Below the pieces are notes generated by a model. It saw only the letters and a program-made list of their open reading frames with translations, was not told the DNA's origin and ran no database searches. This document shows, one piece after another, positions 1 to 13,238 of a DNA stretch of 64,000 nucleotides. Origin of the DNA: Xylocopa sonorina (taxonomy: Eukaryota; Arthropoda; Insecta; Hymenoptera; Apidae); the NCBI RefSeq assembly GCF_050948175.1, contig NW_027490091.1:3410001-3474000 (forward strand), written 5' to 3'. The number at the start of each line of letters is the position of its first letter. Positions within the stretch are counted from its first letter, which is position 1. Made by a program: the position numbers and the translations under genes.

Positions 1-1584
1 CATAGAAATGAGATGCGATATCGCGATTGAAGAAGTATTAGAACTCTATTGCTTCGATACGTAGACATCTGCCAACTCTCTTTTCTAGCAAGGAAGTGTC
101 GAATTTACATTCTTTTGAAGTGAATACGAAGTATACATAACTCTGCACAGTGAATATTATATCTTATCATGAAACATAAAAATGATATGCGATATGGCGA
201 TTTAAGAAGGATTAGAAATCTATTGGTTCAATAGGTAGACATCTGCAAACGCTACTTCCTAGCAAGGAAGTGTCGCATTATTCCTTTGAAAGGAATACGA
301 GGCATACATGACACTTCGCAATGAATATTATATCTTATCATGAAACATAGAAATGAGATGCGATATGGCGAATTATGAAGCCTTAGTTGTCTAGAGCTCC
401 GATACGTAGACATCTGCAAACGCTATTTCCTAGCAAGGAAGTGTCGCATTTACATTCATTTTAAGTGTATGCGTGGAATACATGACACTTCGCAATGAAT
501 ATTATATATTATCATGATACATAGAAATGAGATGCGATATCGCGTTTGTAGAAGCATTAGAGATCTAATGCCACGATAGGTAGACACCTGCAAACGCTAT
601 TTCCGAGCAAGGAAGTGTCGAATTTACATTCATTTTAAGTGTATGCGAGGTATACGTGGCACTTCGCAATGAATATTATATATTATCATGAAACATAGAA
701 ATGTGTTGCGATCTCGCGTTTGAAGGAGCGTTACAACTCCATTGCCATGATATATAGACACCTGCAAACGCTATTTCCTGGGAAGGAAGTGTCGCAGTTA
801 CATTCATTTGAAGTGTATGCGAGGTATACATGACACTTCGCAGTGAATATTATATATTATCATGAATCATAGAAATGAGATGCGATATCGCGATTTGAGA
901 AGCATTAGAGCACTAATGCTACGATACGTAGGCATCTGCAAACGCTATTTCCTAGCAAGGAAGTGTCGCATTTACATTCATTTGAAGTGTATGCGAGGTA
1001 TACATGACACTACGCAATGAATATTATATACTATCATGAAACATAGAAAGGATAAACGATGTCGCGTTTTGAGTAGCATTAGAGCACTAATACTATGATA
1101 CGTAGACATCTGCAATTGCTATTTCCTAGCAAGGAAGTGTCGCATTTACATTCATTTGAAGTATAGACGAGATATACATAACACTGCACAATGAATATTA
1201 TATCTTATCATGAAACATAGAAATGATATGCGATATCGGTATTTAAGAAGCATTAGAACTCTATTGCTTCGATACGTAGACATCAGCAAACGCTATTTCC
1301 TAGCAAGGATGTGTCGCATTTACATTCATTTGAGGTATAGACGAGATATACATAACACTGCACAATGAATATTATATCTTATCATGAAACATAGAAATGA
1401 GTTGCGATATCGCTATTTAAGAAGCATTAGAACTCTATTGCTTCGATACGTAGACATCTGCTAACGCTTCTTCCTAACAAAGAAGTGTCGCATTTACATT
1501 CTTTTGAAAGGAATACGAGGTATACATAGCACTTCGCAATGTATATTATATCTTATCAAGAAACGTAGATATGAGATGGGATAT

Positions 1585-2220
1585 GACGATTTAAGAAGCA
1601 TTAGAACTCTATTGCTTCGATACGTAGGCATCTGCAAATGCTACTTCCTAGCAAGGAAGTGTCGCATTTACATTCTATTGAAGTGAATACGAGGTATACA
1701 TAACACACCACAATTAATATTATATATTATCATGAAACATAGTAATGAGTAGCGATATCGCGTTTTGAGAAGCATTGGAACTCTATTGCTTCGATACGTA
1801 GACATCTGCTAACGCTTCTTCCTAACAAAGAAGTGTCGCATTTACATTCTTTTGAAAGGAATACGAGGTATACATAGCACTTCGCAATGAATATTATATC
1901 TTATCAAGAAACGTAGATATGAGATGCGATATGGCGATTTAAGAAGCATTAGAAATCTATTGCTTCTCATACGTAGACAATTGCAAACGCTATTTCCTAG
2001 CAAGGAAGTGTCGCATGTACATTCAATTAAAGTGTATGCGAGGTATACATGACACTTCCCAATGAATATTATATCTTATCAAACACGTAGATATGAGAAG
2101 CGGTATGACGATATAAGAAGCATTAGAACTCTATTGCTTCGATACGTAGACATCTGCAAAGGCTATTTCCTGGCAAGGAAGTGTCGCGTTTACATTCTTT
2201 TGAAGTGAATACGAGGTATA
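1585..2220 (+). repeat. Partial higher-order repeat, tail of a 35-monomer unit
   Basis: This stretch matches about 12600-13238 at an offset of 11,018 bp, which equals 4933 + 6085. Both contain the monomers with GTAGGCATCTGCAAATGC, TGCTAACGCTTCTTCC and CTTCTCATACGTAGACAATTGC. It is therefore the end of a full unit whose beginning is not matched upstream, since the text before about 1585 diverges. The matching copy in the duplicated segment is about 28995-29630. Confidence 0.75.
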
Positions 2221-5200
2221 CATAACACTCCACAATGAATATTACACCTTATCATGAAACATAGAAATGAGATGCGATATGACGATTTAAGAGGCTTTAG
2301 ATTTGTAGTGCTTCGATACGTAGATATCTGCAAACACCGTTTCCTAACAAGGAACTGTCGCATTCACATTCATTTCAAGTGTATGCGGGGTATACATAAC
2401 ACTCCACAATGAGTATTATATATTATTAGGAAACATTGTAATGAGTAGCGATATCGCGTTTTGAGAAGCATTAGAACTCTAATGCCACGATACGTAGACA
2501 TCTGCAAACGCTATTTCCTAGCAAGGAAGTGTCGCGTTTGCATCCATTTGAAGTATAGGCGAGATATACGTAACACTGCACAATGAATATTATATGTCAT
2601 CATGAAAATAGGAATGTAATGCGATATCGCGATTTAAGAAGCATTAGAACTCTATTGCTTCGATACGTAGACATCTGCAATCGCCATTTCCTAGCAAGGA
2701 AATGTCGCATTTACATTCTTCTGAAAGGAATACGAGGTATACATGACACTTCGCAAAGAATATTATATCTTATCATGAAACATAGAAATGAGATGCGATA
2801 TGACGATTTAAGAAGCATTAGAATTCTATTGCTTCGATACGTAGACATTTGCAAACGCTATTTCCTAGCAAGGAAGTGTCGCACTTACATTCTTCTGAAA
2901 GGAATACGCGGTATACATGGCACTTCGCAATGAATATTACATCTTATCATGAAACACAGAAATCAGATGTGATACCGCGTTTTGAGGAGCATTAGAAATC
3001 CACTGCTACGATACGTAGACATCTGCAAACGCCATTTCCTAGAAAGGGAGTGTCAGATTTACATTCAATTGAAATGAAGAGGAGGAATACATAATACTTC
3101 GCAATGAATATTATATCTTATCATGAGACATGGTAATGATTAGCGATATCGCGTTTTGAGAAGCATAGGAAATCTAATGGTACGATACGTAGACATCTGC
3201 AAACGCTATTTCCAGGCAACGAAGTGTCGCGTTTACATTCTTTTGAAGAGAATACGAGGTATTCATAACACTGCACAATGAATATTATATCTTATCATGA
3301 AACATAGAAATGAGATGCGATGTCGCGTCTTAAGAAGCATTAGAACTCTATTGCTACGACACTTAGATTTTTGCAAACGCCATGTCCTAGCATGAAAGTG
3401 TCACATTTACATTCTTTTGGTGTGAAATCGAGGTATACATGACACTTCGCAATGAATATTATATGTTATCATGAGACATAGAAATGAGATGCGATATCTC
3501 GCTTTAAGAAGCACTAGAACTCTATTGCTTCGATACGTAGTCATCTGCAAACGCTATTTCCTAGCAAGGAAGTGTCGCATTTAAATTCTTTTAAGGTGAA
3601 TACGAGGTATACAGAACACTCCGCAATCAATATTATATCTTATCATGAAACATGGAAATGAGATGCTATATCTCGATCTAAGAAGCATTAGAACTCTATT
3701 GCTACGATACGTAGACATCTGCAAACGCCATTTCCTAGGAAGGAAGTGTCGCATTTACACTCTTTTGAAGTGAATACGAGGTGTACGTAACACTCCACAA
3801 TGAATATTATAACTTATCATGAAACATAGAAATGAGATGCGATATGACGATTTAAGAAGCACTATTATTCTATTGCTTCGATACGTAGACATCTGCAAAC
3901 GCTATTTCCTAGCAAGGAAGTGTCGCATTTACATTCATTTTAAGTGTATGCGAGGTATACATGACACTTCGCAATGAATATTATATATTATCATGAAACA
4001 TAGAAATGAGAAGCGATATCGCGTTTTGAGAAGCATAGGAAATCTAATGACACGATACGTAGACATCTGCAAACGCTATTTCCTAGCAAGGAAGTGTCGC
4101 ATTTACATTCATTTGAAGTATAGACTAGATACACATAACACTCCACAGTGAATATTATATCTTATTATGAAACAAAGAAATGAGATGCAATATGGCGATA
4201 TAGGAAGCATTAAACTCTATTGCTTCGATACGTAGACATCTGGAAACGCTATTTCCAAGCAAGGAAGTGTCGCATTTACATTCTTTGGAAGTGAATACGA
4301 GGTATATATAACACTCCACAATGAATATTATATCTTATCATGAAACATAGAAATGATATGCGATATGGCGATTTATGAAGCATTAGATGTCTATCGGTTC
4401 GATACGTAGACATCTGCAGACGCTACATCCTAGCAGGGAAGTGTCGCATTTATATTCATTTTAAGTGTATGCGAGGTATAGATGACACTTCGCAATGAAT
4501 ATAATATATTATCGTGAAACATAGATATGAGATGCGATATCGCGTATTAGCAATCTTTAGAAATCTATTGCTTCGATATGTAGACATCCTCAAACGCTAT
4601 TTCCTGGCAAGGAAGTGTCGCGTTTACATTCTTTTGAAGTGAATACGAGGTATACATGACACTCCACAATGAATATTATATCTTACCATGAAACATAGAA
4701 ATGAGATGCGATATCGCGTTTTAAGAAGCATTAGATCTCTATTCGTACGATACGTAGGCATATGCAAACGCTATTTCCTATCATGGAAGTGTCGTATTTA
4801 CATTCTTTTGAAGTGAATACGAGGTATACATGACACTTCGCTATGAATATTATATCTTATCATGAAACCTAGAAATGAGATGCAATATGGCGATTTAAGA
4901 AGCATTAGAATTCTATTGCTCCGATACGTAGACATCTGCAAACGCTATCCCTAACAAGGAAGTGTCGCATTTACATTCTCTTGAAAGGAATACGAGGCAT
5001 ACACGACACTTCGCAATGAATATTATATCTTATCATGAAACATAGAAATGAGATGCGATATGACGATTTAAGAAGCATTAGAATTCTATTGCTTCGATAC
5101 GTAGATATCTGCAAGCGCTATTTCCTAGGAAGGAAGTGTCGCATGTACATTCAATTGAAGTGTATGCGGGGTCTACATGGCACTTCGCTATGAATATTAT

Positions 5201-7153
5201 ATCTTATCATGAAACATAGAAATGAGATGCGATATGGCGATATAAGAAGCATTAGAACTCTATTGCTTCGATACGTAGAAATCTGCAAACGCTATTTCCT
5301 AGGTTGGAAGTGTCGCATGTACATTCAATTGAAGTGTATGCAAGGTATACATGGCACTTCGCTATGAATATTATATCTTATCATGAAACATAGTAATGAG
5401 ATGCGATATGGCGATTTAAGAAGCATTAGAACTCTATTGCTTCGATACGTAGACATCTGCAAACGCTACTTCCTAGCAAGGAAGTGTCGCTTTTACATTC
5501 TTTTGAAAGGAATACGAGGTATACATGACACTTCGCAATGAATATTATATCTCGTCATGAAACGCAGAAATGAGATGCAATATGGCGATTTATGAAGCAT
5601 TGGATGTCTATTTCTTCGATACGTAGACATCTGCAAACGCTATTTCCTAGGAAGGAAGTGTCGCATTTACATTCATTTTATGTGTTTGCGAGGTATACAT
5701 GACACTCCACAATTAATATTATATATTATCATGAAACATGGTAATGAGTAGCGATATCGCGTTTTGAGAAGCATTAGAACTCTGATGCTACGATACGTTA
5801 ACATCTGCAAACGCTATTTCTTGGCAAGGAAGTGTCACGTTTACATTCTTTTGAAGTGAATACGTCTTCTAATTTCGTTCTATTCTAATAAAACGTTTCT
5901 AATCTATTCTAATCTAAACGTTCTATTCTAATGAAGTGAACACTCTACAATGAATATTATATCTTATCATGAAACATAGGAATGAGATGCGATATGGCGA
6001 TTTATGAAGCATTAGATGTCTATTTCTTCGATACGTAGACATCTGCAAACGCTATTTCCTAGCAAGGAAGTGTCGCATGTACATACATTTGAAGCGAATA
6101 CGAGGTATTCATAACACTGCACAATGAATATTATATCTTATCATGAAACGTAGAAATAAGATGCGATATCGCGATTTATGAAGCTTTAGAACTCTATTGC
6201 TTCGATACGTAGACATCTGCAAACGCTATTTCCTAGCAAGGAACTGTCGCATTCACATTCATTTGAAGTGTATGCGAGGTACACATGACACTTCGCAATG
6301 AATATTATATCTTATCATGAAACCCAGAAATGAGATGCAATATGGCGATTTAAGAAGCATTAGAATTCTATTGCTCCGATACGTAGACATCTGCAAACGC
6401 TATTCCCTAGCAAGGAAGTGTCGCATGTACATTCAATTGAAGTGTATGCGAAGTACACATGACATTTGGCAATGAATATTATATCTTATCATGAAACATA
6501 GAAATGATATGCGATATGGCGATTTATGAAGCATTAGATGTCTATCGGTTCGATACGTAGACATCTGCAGACGCTACATCCTAGCAGGGAAGTGTCGCAT
6601 TTATATTCATTTTAAGTGTATGCGAGGTATAGATGACACTTCGCAATGAATATTATATATTATCGTGAAACATAGATATGAGATGCGATATCGCGTATTA
6701 GCAAGCTTTAGAAATCTATTGCTTCGATACGTAGACATCCTCAAACGCTATTTCCTGGCAAGGAAGTGTCGCGTTTACATTCTTTTGAAGTGAATACGAG
6801 GTATACATGACACTCCACAATGAATATTATATCTTACCATGAAACATTGAAATGAGATGCAATATGGCGATTTAAGAAGCATTAGAAATCTATTGCTTCG
6901 ATACGGAGATATCTGCAAACACTATGTCTTAGCAAGGAACTGTCGCATTCACTTTCATTTGAAGTGTATGCGAGGTATACATGACACTCCACAATGAATA
7001 TTATATATTATCATGAAACATGGTAATGAGTAGCGATATCGCGTTTTGAGAAGCATTAGAACTCTGATGCTACAATACGTAGACATCTGCAAACGCTATT
7101 TGTTGGCAAAGAAGTGTCGCGTTTACATTCTTTTGAAGTGAATACGAGGTATA
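2221..7153 (+). repeat. Higher-order repeat copy H1 (4933 bp, shortened)
   Basis: One unit of the higher-order repeat; the phase is arbitrary and was chosen at a recognisable variant monomer reading AATATTACACCTTATC. It is 1152 bp shorter than H2. Comparison with H2 shows two losses: about three monomers near 4.3 kb, where H2 has extra monomers at about 9.2-9.75 kb, and about four monomers at the 3' end, equivalent to 12.54-13.24 kb. A 75-bp foreign insertion offsets part of this. The arithmetic closes: seven monomers of 174 bp minus a net gain of about 64 bp is close to 1152 bp. Its counterpart in the duplicated segment is at 29631-34563. Confidence 0.85.
5865..5939. repeat. 75-bp TTCTAAT-rich insertion replacing 11 bp of satellite
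   Basis: The monomer text AATACG...ACACTCTACAATG is interrupted. In place of the 11 bp AGGTATACATA there are 75 bp built from imperfect repeats of CTATTCTAAT and CTAATCTA. The word CGTTCTATTCTAAT occurs twice (5876-5889 and 5919-5932, 43 bp apart). The insertion ends in a local echo of the flank (GAAGTGA). It is absent from the equivalent monomers in H2 (about 11310) and from the satellite consensus. Composition and structure suggest a template-switch or microsatellite-like event rather than a transposon, because there are no terminal repeats or clean target duplication. Confidence 0.85.
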
Positions 7154-10100
7154 CATAATACTCCACAATGAATATTACACCTTATCATGAAACATAGAAA
7201 TGAGATGCGATATGACGATTTAAGAAGCTTTAGATTTGTAGTGCTTCGATACGTAGATATCTGCAAACACCGTTTCCTAACAAGGAACTGTCGCATTCAC
7301 ATTCATTTCAAGTGTATGCGGGGTATACATAACACTCCACAATGAGTATTATATATTATTAGGAAACATTGTAATGAGTAGCGATATCGCGTTTTGAGAA
7401 GCATTAGAACTCTAATGCCACGATACGTAGACATCTGCAAACGCTATTTCCTAGCAAGGAAGTGTCGCGTTTGCATCCATTTGAAGTATAGGCGAGATAT
7501 ACGTAACACTGCACAATGAATATTATATGTCATCATGAAAATAGGAATGTAATGCGATATCGCGATTTAAGAAGCATTAGAACTCTATTGCTTCGATACG
7601 TAGACATCTGCAATCGCCATTTCCTAGCAAGGAAATGTCGCATTTACATTCTTCTGAAAGGAATACGAGGTATACATGACACTTCGCAAAGAATATTATA
7701 TCTTATCATGAAACATAGAAATGAGATGCGATATGATGATTTAAGAAGCATTAGAATTCTATTGCTTCGATACGTAGACATTTGCAAACGCTATTTCCTA
7801 GCAAGGAAGTGTCGCACTTACATTCTTCTGAAAGGAATACGCGGTATACATGGCACTTCGCAATGAATATTACATCTTATCATGAAACACAGAAATCAGA
7901 TGTGATACCGCGTTTTGAGGAGCATTAGAAATCCACTGCTACGATACGTAGACATCTCCAAACGCCATTTCCTAGAAAGGGAGTGTCAGATTTACATTCA
8001 ATTGAAATGAAGAGGAGGAATACATAATACTTCGCAATGAATATTATATCTTATCATGAGACATGGTAATGATTAGCGATATCGCGTATTGAGAAGCATA
8101 GGAAATCTAATGGTACGATACGTAGACATCTGCAAACGCTATTTCCAGGCAACGAAGTGTCGCGTTTACATTCTTTTGAAGAGAATACGAGGTATTCATA
8201 ACACTGCACAATGAATATTATATCTTATCATGAAACATAGAAATGAGATGCGATGTCGCGTCTTAAGAAGCATTAGAACTCTATTGCTACGACACTTAGA
8301 TTTTTGCAAACGCCATGTCCTAGCATGAAAGTGTCACATTTACATTCTTTTGGTGTGAAATCGAGGTATACATGAAACTTCGCAATGAATATTATATGTT
8401 ATCATGAAACATAGAAATGAGATGCGATATCTCGCTTTAAGAAGCACTAGAACTCTATTGCTTCGATACGTAGTCATCTGCAAACGCTATTTCCTAGCAA
8501 GGAAGTGTCGCATTTAAATTCTTTTAAGGTGAATACGAGGTATACAGAACACTCCGCAATCAATATTATATCTTATCATGAAACATGGAAATGAGATGCT
8601 ATATCTCGTTCTAAGAAGCATTAGAACTCTATTGCTACGATACGTAGACATCTGCAAACGCCATTTCCTAGGAAGGAAGTGTCGCATTTACACTCTTTTG
8701 AAGTGAATACGAGGTGTACGTAACACTCCACAATGAATATTATAACTTATCATGAAACATAGAAATGAGATGCGATATGACGATTTAAGAAGCACTATTA
8801 TTCTATTGCTTCGATACGTAGACATCTGCAAACGCTATTTCCTAGCAAGGAAGTGTCGCATTTACATTCATTTTAAGTGTATGCGAGGTATACATGACAC
8901 TTCGCAATGAATATTATATATTATCATGAAACATAGAAATGAGAAGCGATATCGCGTTTTGAGAAGCATTAGAACTCTAATGACACGATACGTAGACATC
9001 TGCAAACGCTATTTCCTAGCAAGGAAGTGTCGCATTTACATTCATTTGAAGTATAGACTAGATACACATAACACTCCACAGTGAATATTATATCTTATTA
9101 TGAAACAAAGAAATGAGATGCAATATGGCGATATAAGAAGCATTAAACTCTATTGCTTCGATACGTAGACATCTGGAAACGCCATTTCCAAGCAAGGAAG
9201 TGTCGCATTTACATTCATTTGAAGTATAGACTAGATACACATAACACTCCACAGTGAATATTATATCTTATTATGAAACAAAGAAATGAGATGCAATATG
9301 GCGATATAGGAAGCATTAAACTCTATTGCTTCGATACGTAGACATCTGGAAACGCTATTTCCAAGCAAGGAAGTGTCGCATTTACATTCTTTGGAAGTGA
9401 ATACGAGGTATACATAACACTCCACAATGAATATTATATATTATCATGAAACATAGAAATGAGATGCGATATGACGATTTAAGAAGCATTAGAACTCTAT
9501 TCCTTCGATACGTAGACATCTGCAAACGCTATTTCCTGGCAAGGAAGTGTCGCGTTTACATTCTTTTGATGTGAGTACGGGGTATACATAACACTCCACA
9601 ATGAATATTATAACTCATCATGAAACATGGAAATGAGATGCGATATGACGATTTAAGAAGCATTAAACTCTATTGCTTCGATACGTAGACATCTGGAAAC
9701 GCTATTTCCAAGCAAGGAAGTGTCGCATTTACATTCTTTGGAAGTGAATACGAGGTATACATAACACTCCACAATGAATATTATATCTTATCATGAAACA
9801 TAGAAATGATATGCGATATGGCGATTTATGAAGCATTAGATGTCTATCGGTTCGACACGTAGACATCTGCAGACGCTACATCCTAGCAGGGAAGTGTCGC
9901 ATTTATATTCATTTTAAGTGTATGCGAGGTATAGATGACACTTCGCAATGAATATAATATATTATCGTGAAACATAGATATGAGATGCGATATCGCGTAT
10001 TAGCAATCTTTAGAAATCTATTGCTTCGATACGTAGACATCCTCAAACGCTATTTCCTGGCAAGGAAGTGTCGCGTTTACATTCTTTTGAAGTGAATACG

Positions 10101-13100
10101 AGGTATACATGACACTCCACAATGAATATTATATCTTACCATGAAACATAGAAATGAGATGCGATATCGCGTTTTAAGAAGCATTAGATCTCTATTCGTA
10201 CGATACGTAGGCATATGCAAACGCTATTTCCTATCATGGAAGTGTCGTATTTACATTCTTTTGAAGTGAATACGAGGTATACATGACACTTCGCTATGAA
10301 TATTATATCTTATCATGAAACCTAGAAATGAGATGCAATATGGCGATTTAAGAAGCATTAGAATTCTATTGCTCCGATACGTAGACATCTGCAAACGCTA
10401 TCCCTAACAAGGAAGTGTCGCATTTACATTCTCTTGAAAGGAATACGAGGCATACACGACACTTCGCAATGAATATTATATCTTATCATGAAACATAGAA
10501 ATGAGATGCGATATGACGATTTAAGAAGCATTAGAATTCTATTGCTTCGATACGTAGATATCTGCAAGCGCTATTTCCTAGGAAGGAAGTGTCGCATGTA
10601 CATTCAATTGAAGTGTATGCGGGGTCTACATGGCACTTCGCTATGAATATTATATCTTATCATGAAACATAGAAATGAGATGCGATATGGCGATATAAGA
10701 AGCATTAGAACTCTATTGCTTCGATACGTAGAAATCTGCAAACGCTATTTCCTAGGTTGGAAGTGTCGCATGTACATTCAATTGAAGTGTATGCAAGGTA
10801 TACATGGCACTTCGCTATGAATATTATATCTTATCATGAAACATAGTAATGAGATGCGATATGGCGATTTAAGAAGCATTAGAACTCTATTGCTTCGATA
10901 CGTAGACATCTGCAAACGCTACTTCCTAGCAAGGAAGTGTCGCTTTTACATTCTTTTGAAAGGAATACGAGGTATACATGACACTTCGCAATGAATATTA
11001 TATCTCGTCATGAAACGCAGAAATGAGATGCAATATGGCGATTTATGAAGCATTGGATGTCTATTTCTTCGATACGTAGACATCTGCAAACGCTATTTCC
11101 TAGGAAGGAAGTGTCGCATTTACATTCATTTTATGTGTTTGCGAGGTATACATGACACTCCACAATTAATATTATATATTATCATGAAACATGGTAATGA
11201 GTAGCGATATCGCGTTTTGAGAAGCATTAGAACTCTGATGCTACGATACGTTAACATCTGCAAACGCTATTTCTTGGCAAGGAAGTGTCACGTTTACATT
11301 CTTTTGAAGTGAATACGAGGTATACATAACACTCTACAATGAATATTATATCTTATCATGAAACATAGGAATGAGATGCGATATGGCGATTTATGAAGCA
11401 TTAGATGTCTATTTCTTCGATACGTAGACATCTGCAAACGCTATTTCCTAGCAAGGAAGTGTCGCATGTACATACATTTGAAGCGAATACGAGGTATTCA
11501 TAACACTGCACAATGAATATTATATCTTATCATGAAACGTAGAAATAAGATGCGATATCGCGATTTATGAAGCTTTAGAACTCTATTGCTTCGATACGTA
11601 GACATCTGCAAACGCTATTTCCTAGCAAGGAACTGTCGCATTCACATTCATTTGAAGTGTATGCGAGGTACACATGACACTTCGCAATGAATATTATATC
11701 TTATCATGAAACCCAGAAATGAGATGCAATATGGCGATTTAAGAAGCATTAGAATTCTATTGCTCCGATACGTAGACATCTGCAAACGTTATTCCCTAGC
11801 AAGGAAGTGTCGCATGTACATTCAATTGAAGTGTATGCGAAGTACACATGACATTTGGCAATGAATATTATATCTTATCATGAAACATAGAAATGATATG
11901 CGATATGGTGATTTATGAAGCATTAGATGTCTATCGGTTCGATACGTAGACATCTGCAGACGCTACATCCTAGCAGGCAAGTGTCGCATTTATATTCATT
12001 TTAAGTGTATGCGAGGTATAGATGACACTTCGCAATGAATATTATATATTATCGTGAAACATAGATATGAGATGCGATATCGCGTATTAGCAAGCTTTAG
12101 AAATCTATTGCTTCGATACGTAGACATCCTCAAACGCTATTTCCTGGCAAGGAAGTGTCGCGTTTACATTCTTTTGAAGTGAATACGAGGTATACATGAC
12201 ACTCCACAATGAATATTATATCTTACCATGAAACATTGAAATGAGATGCAATATGGCGATTTAAGAAGCATTAGAAATCTATTGCTTCGATACGGAGATA
12301 TCTGCAAACACTATGTCTTAGCAAGGAACTGTCGCATTCACTTTCATTTGAAGTGTATGCGAGGTATACATGACACTCCACAATGAATATTATATATTAT
12401 CATGAAACATGGTAATGAGTAGCGATATCGCGTTTTGAGAAGCATTAGAACTCTGATGCTACAATACGTAGACATCTGCAAACGCTATTTTTTGGCAAAG
12501 AAGTGTCACGTTTACATTCTTTTGATGTGAATACGAGGTATACATAACACTCCACAATGGAAACTATATCTTATCATGAAACATAGAAATGAGATGTTAT
12601 ATGGCGATTTAAGAAGCATTAGAACTCTATTGCTTCGATACGTAGGCATCTGCAAATGCTACTTCCTAGCAAGGAAGTGTCGCATTTACATTCTATTGAA
12701 GTGAATACGAGGTATACATAACACACCACAATTAATATTATATATTATCATGAAACATAGTAATGAGTAGCGATATCGCGTTTTGAGAAGCATTGGAACT
12801 CTATTGCTTCGATACGTAGACATCTGCTAACGCTTCTTCCTAACAAAGAAGTGTCGCATTTACATTCTTTTGAAAGGAATACGAGGTATACATAGCACTT
12901 CGCAATGAATATTATATCTTATCAAGAAACGTAGATATGAGATGCGATATGGCGATTTAAGAAGCATTAGAAATCTATTGCTTCTCATACGTAGACAATT
13001 GCAAACGCTATTTCCTAGCAAGGAAGTGTCGCATGTACATTCAATTAAAGTGTATGCGAGGTATACATGACACTTCCCAATGAATATTATATCTTATCAA

Positions 13101-13238
13101 ACACGTAGATATGAGAAGCGGTATGACGATATAAGAAGCATTAGAACTCTATTGCTTCGATACGTAGACATCTGCAAAGGCTATTTCCTGGCAAGGAAGT
13201 GTCGCGTTTACATTCTTTTGAAGTGAATACGAGGTATA
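7154..13238 (+). repeat. Higher-order repeat copy H2 (6085 bp, full 35-monomer unit)
   Basis: This is the longest complete unit seen; 6085 bp corresponds to 35 monomers of slightly under 174 bp. It contains the monomers missing from H1 and lacks the 75-bp insertion. At the site of that insertion it has the ordinary satellite text AATACGAGGTATACATAAC (about 11310). Copy-specific marks include T at 7737 and CTCC instead of CTGC in GACATCTCCAAACG near 7954. Confidence 0.85.

Noticed and set aside
52..70. CENP-B box candidate around TTCGATACGTAGAC
   Set aside because: The known box needs TTCG, then A at a fixed spacing and CGGG; here the A and the CGGG are missing in the consensus monomer.
2583..2933. 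116-codon open frame, repeated at 7516, 13601, 29993, 34926 and 41011
   Set aside because: It is two satellite monomers read in one frame where two stop codons happen to be mutated. The residue pattern repeats every 58 positions and matches no protein family I know, and the start codon lies in ordinary satellite text. Not called as genes.
5865..5939. Small DNA transposon (MITE)
   Set aside because: No terminal inverted repeats and no target duplication; 11 bp of satellite is replaced, which fits a replication error better.
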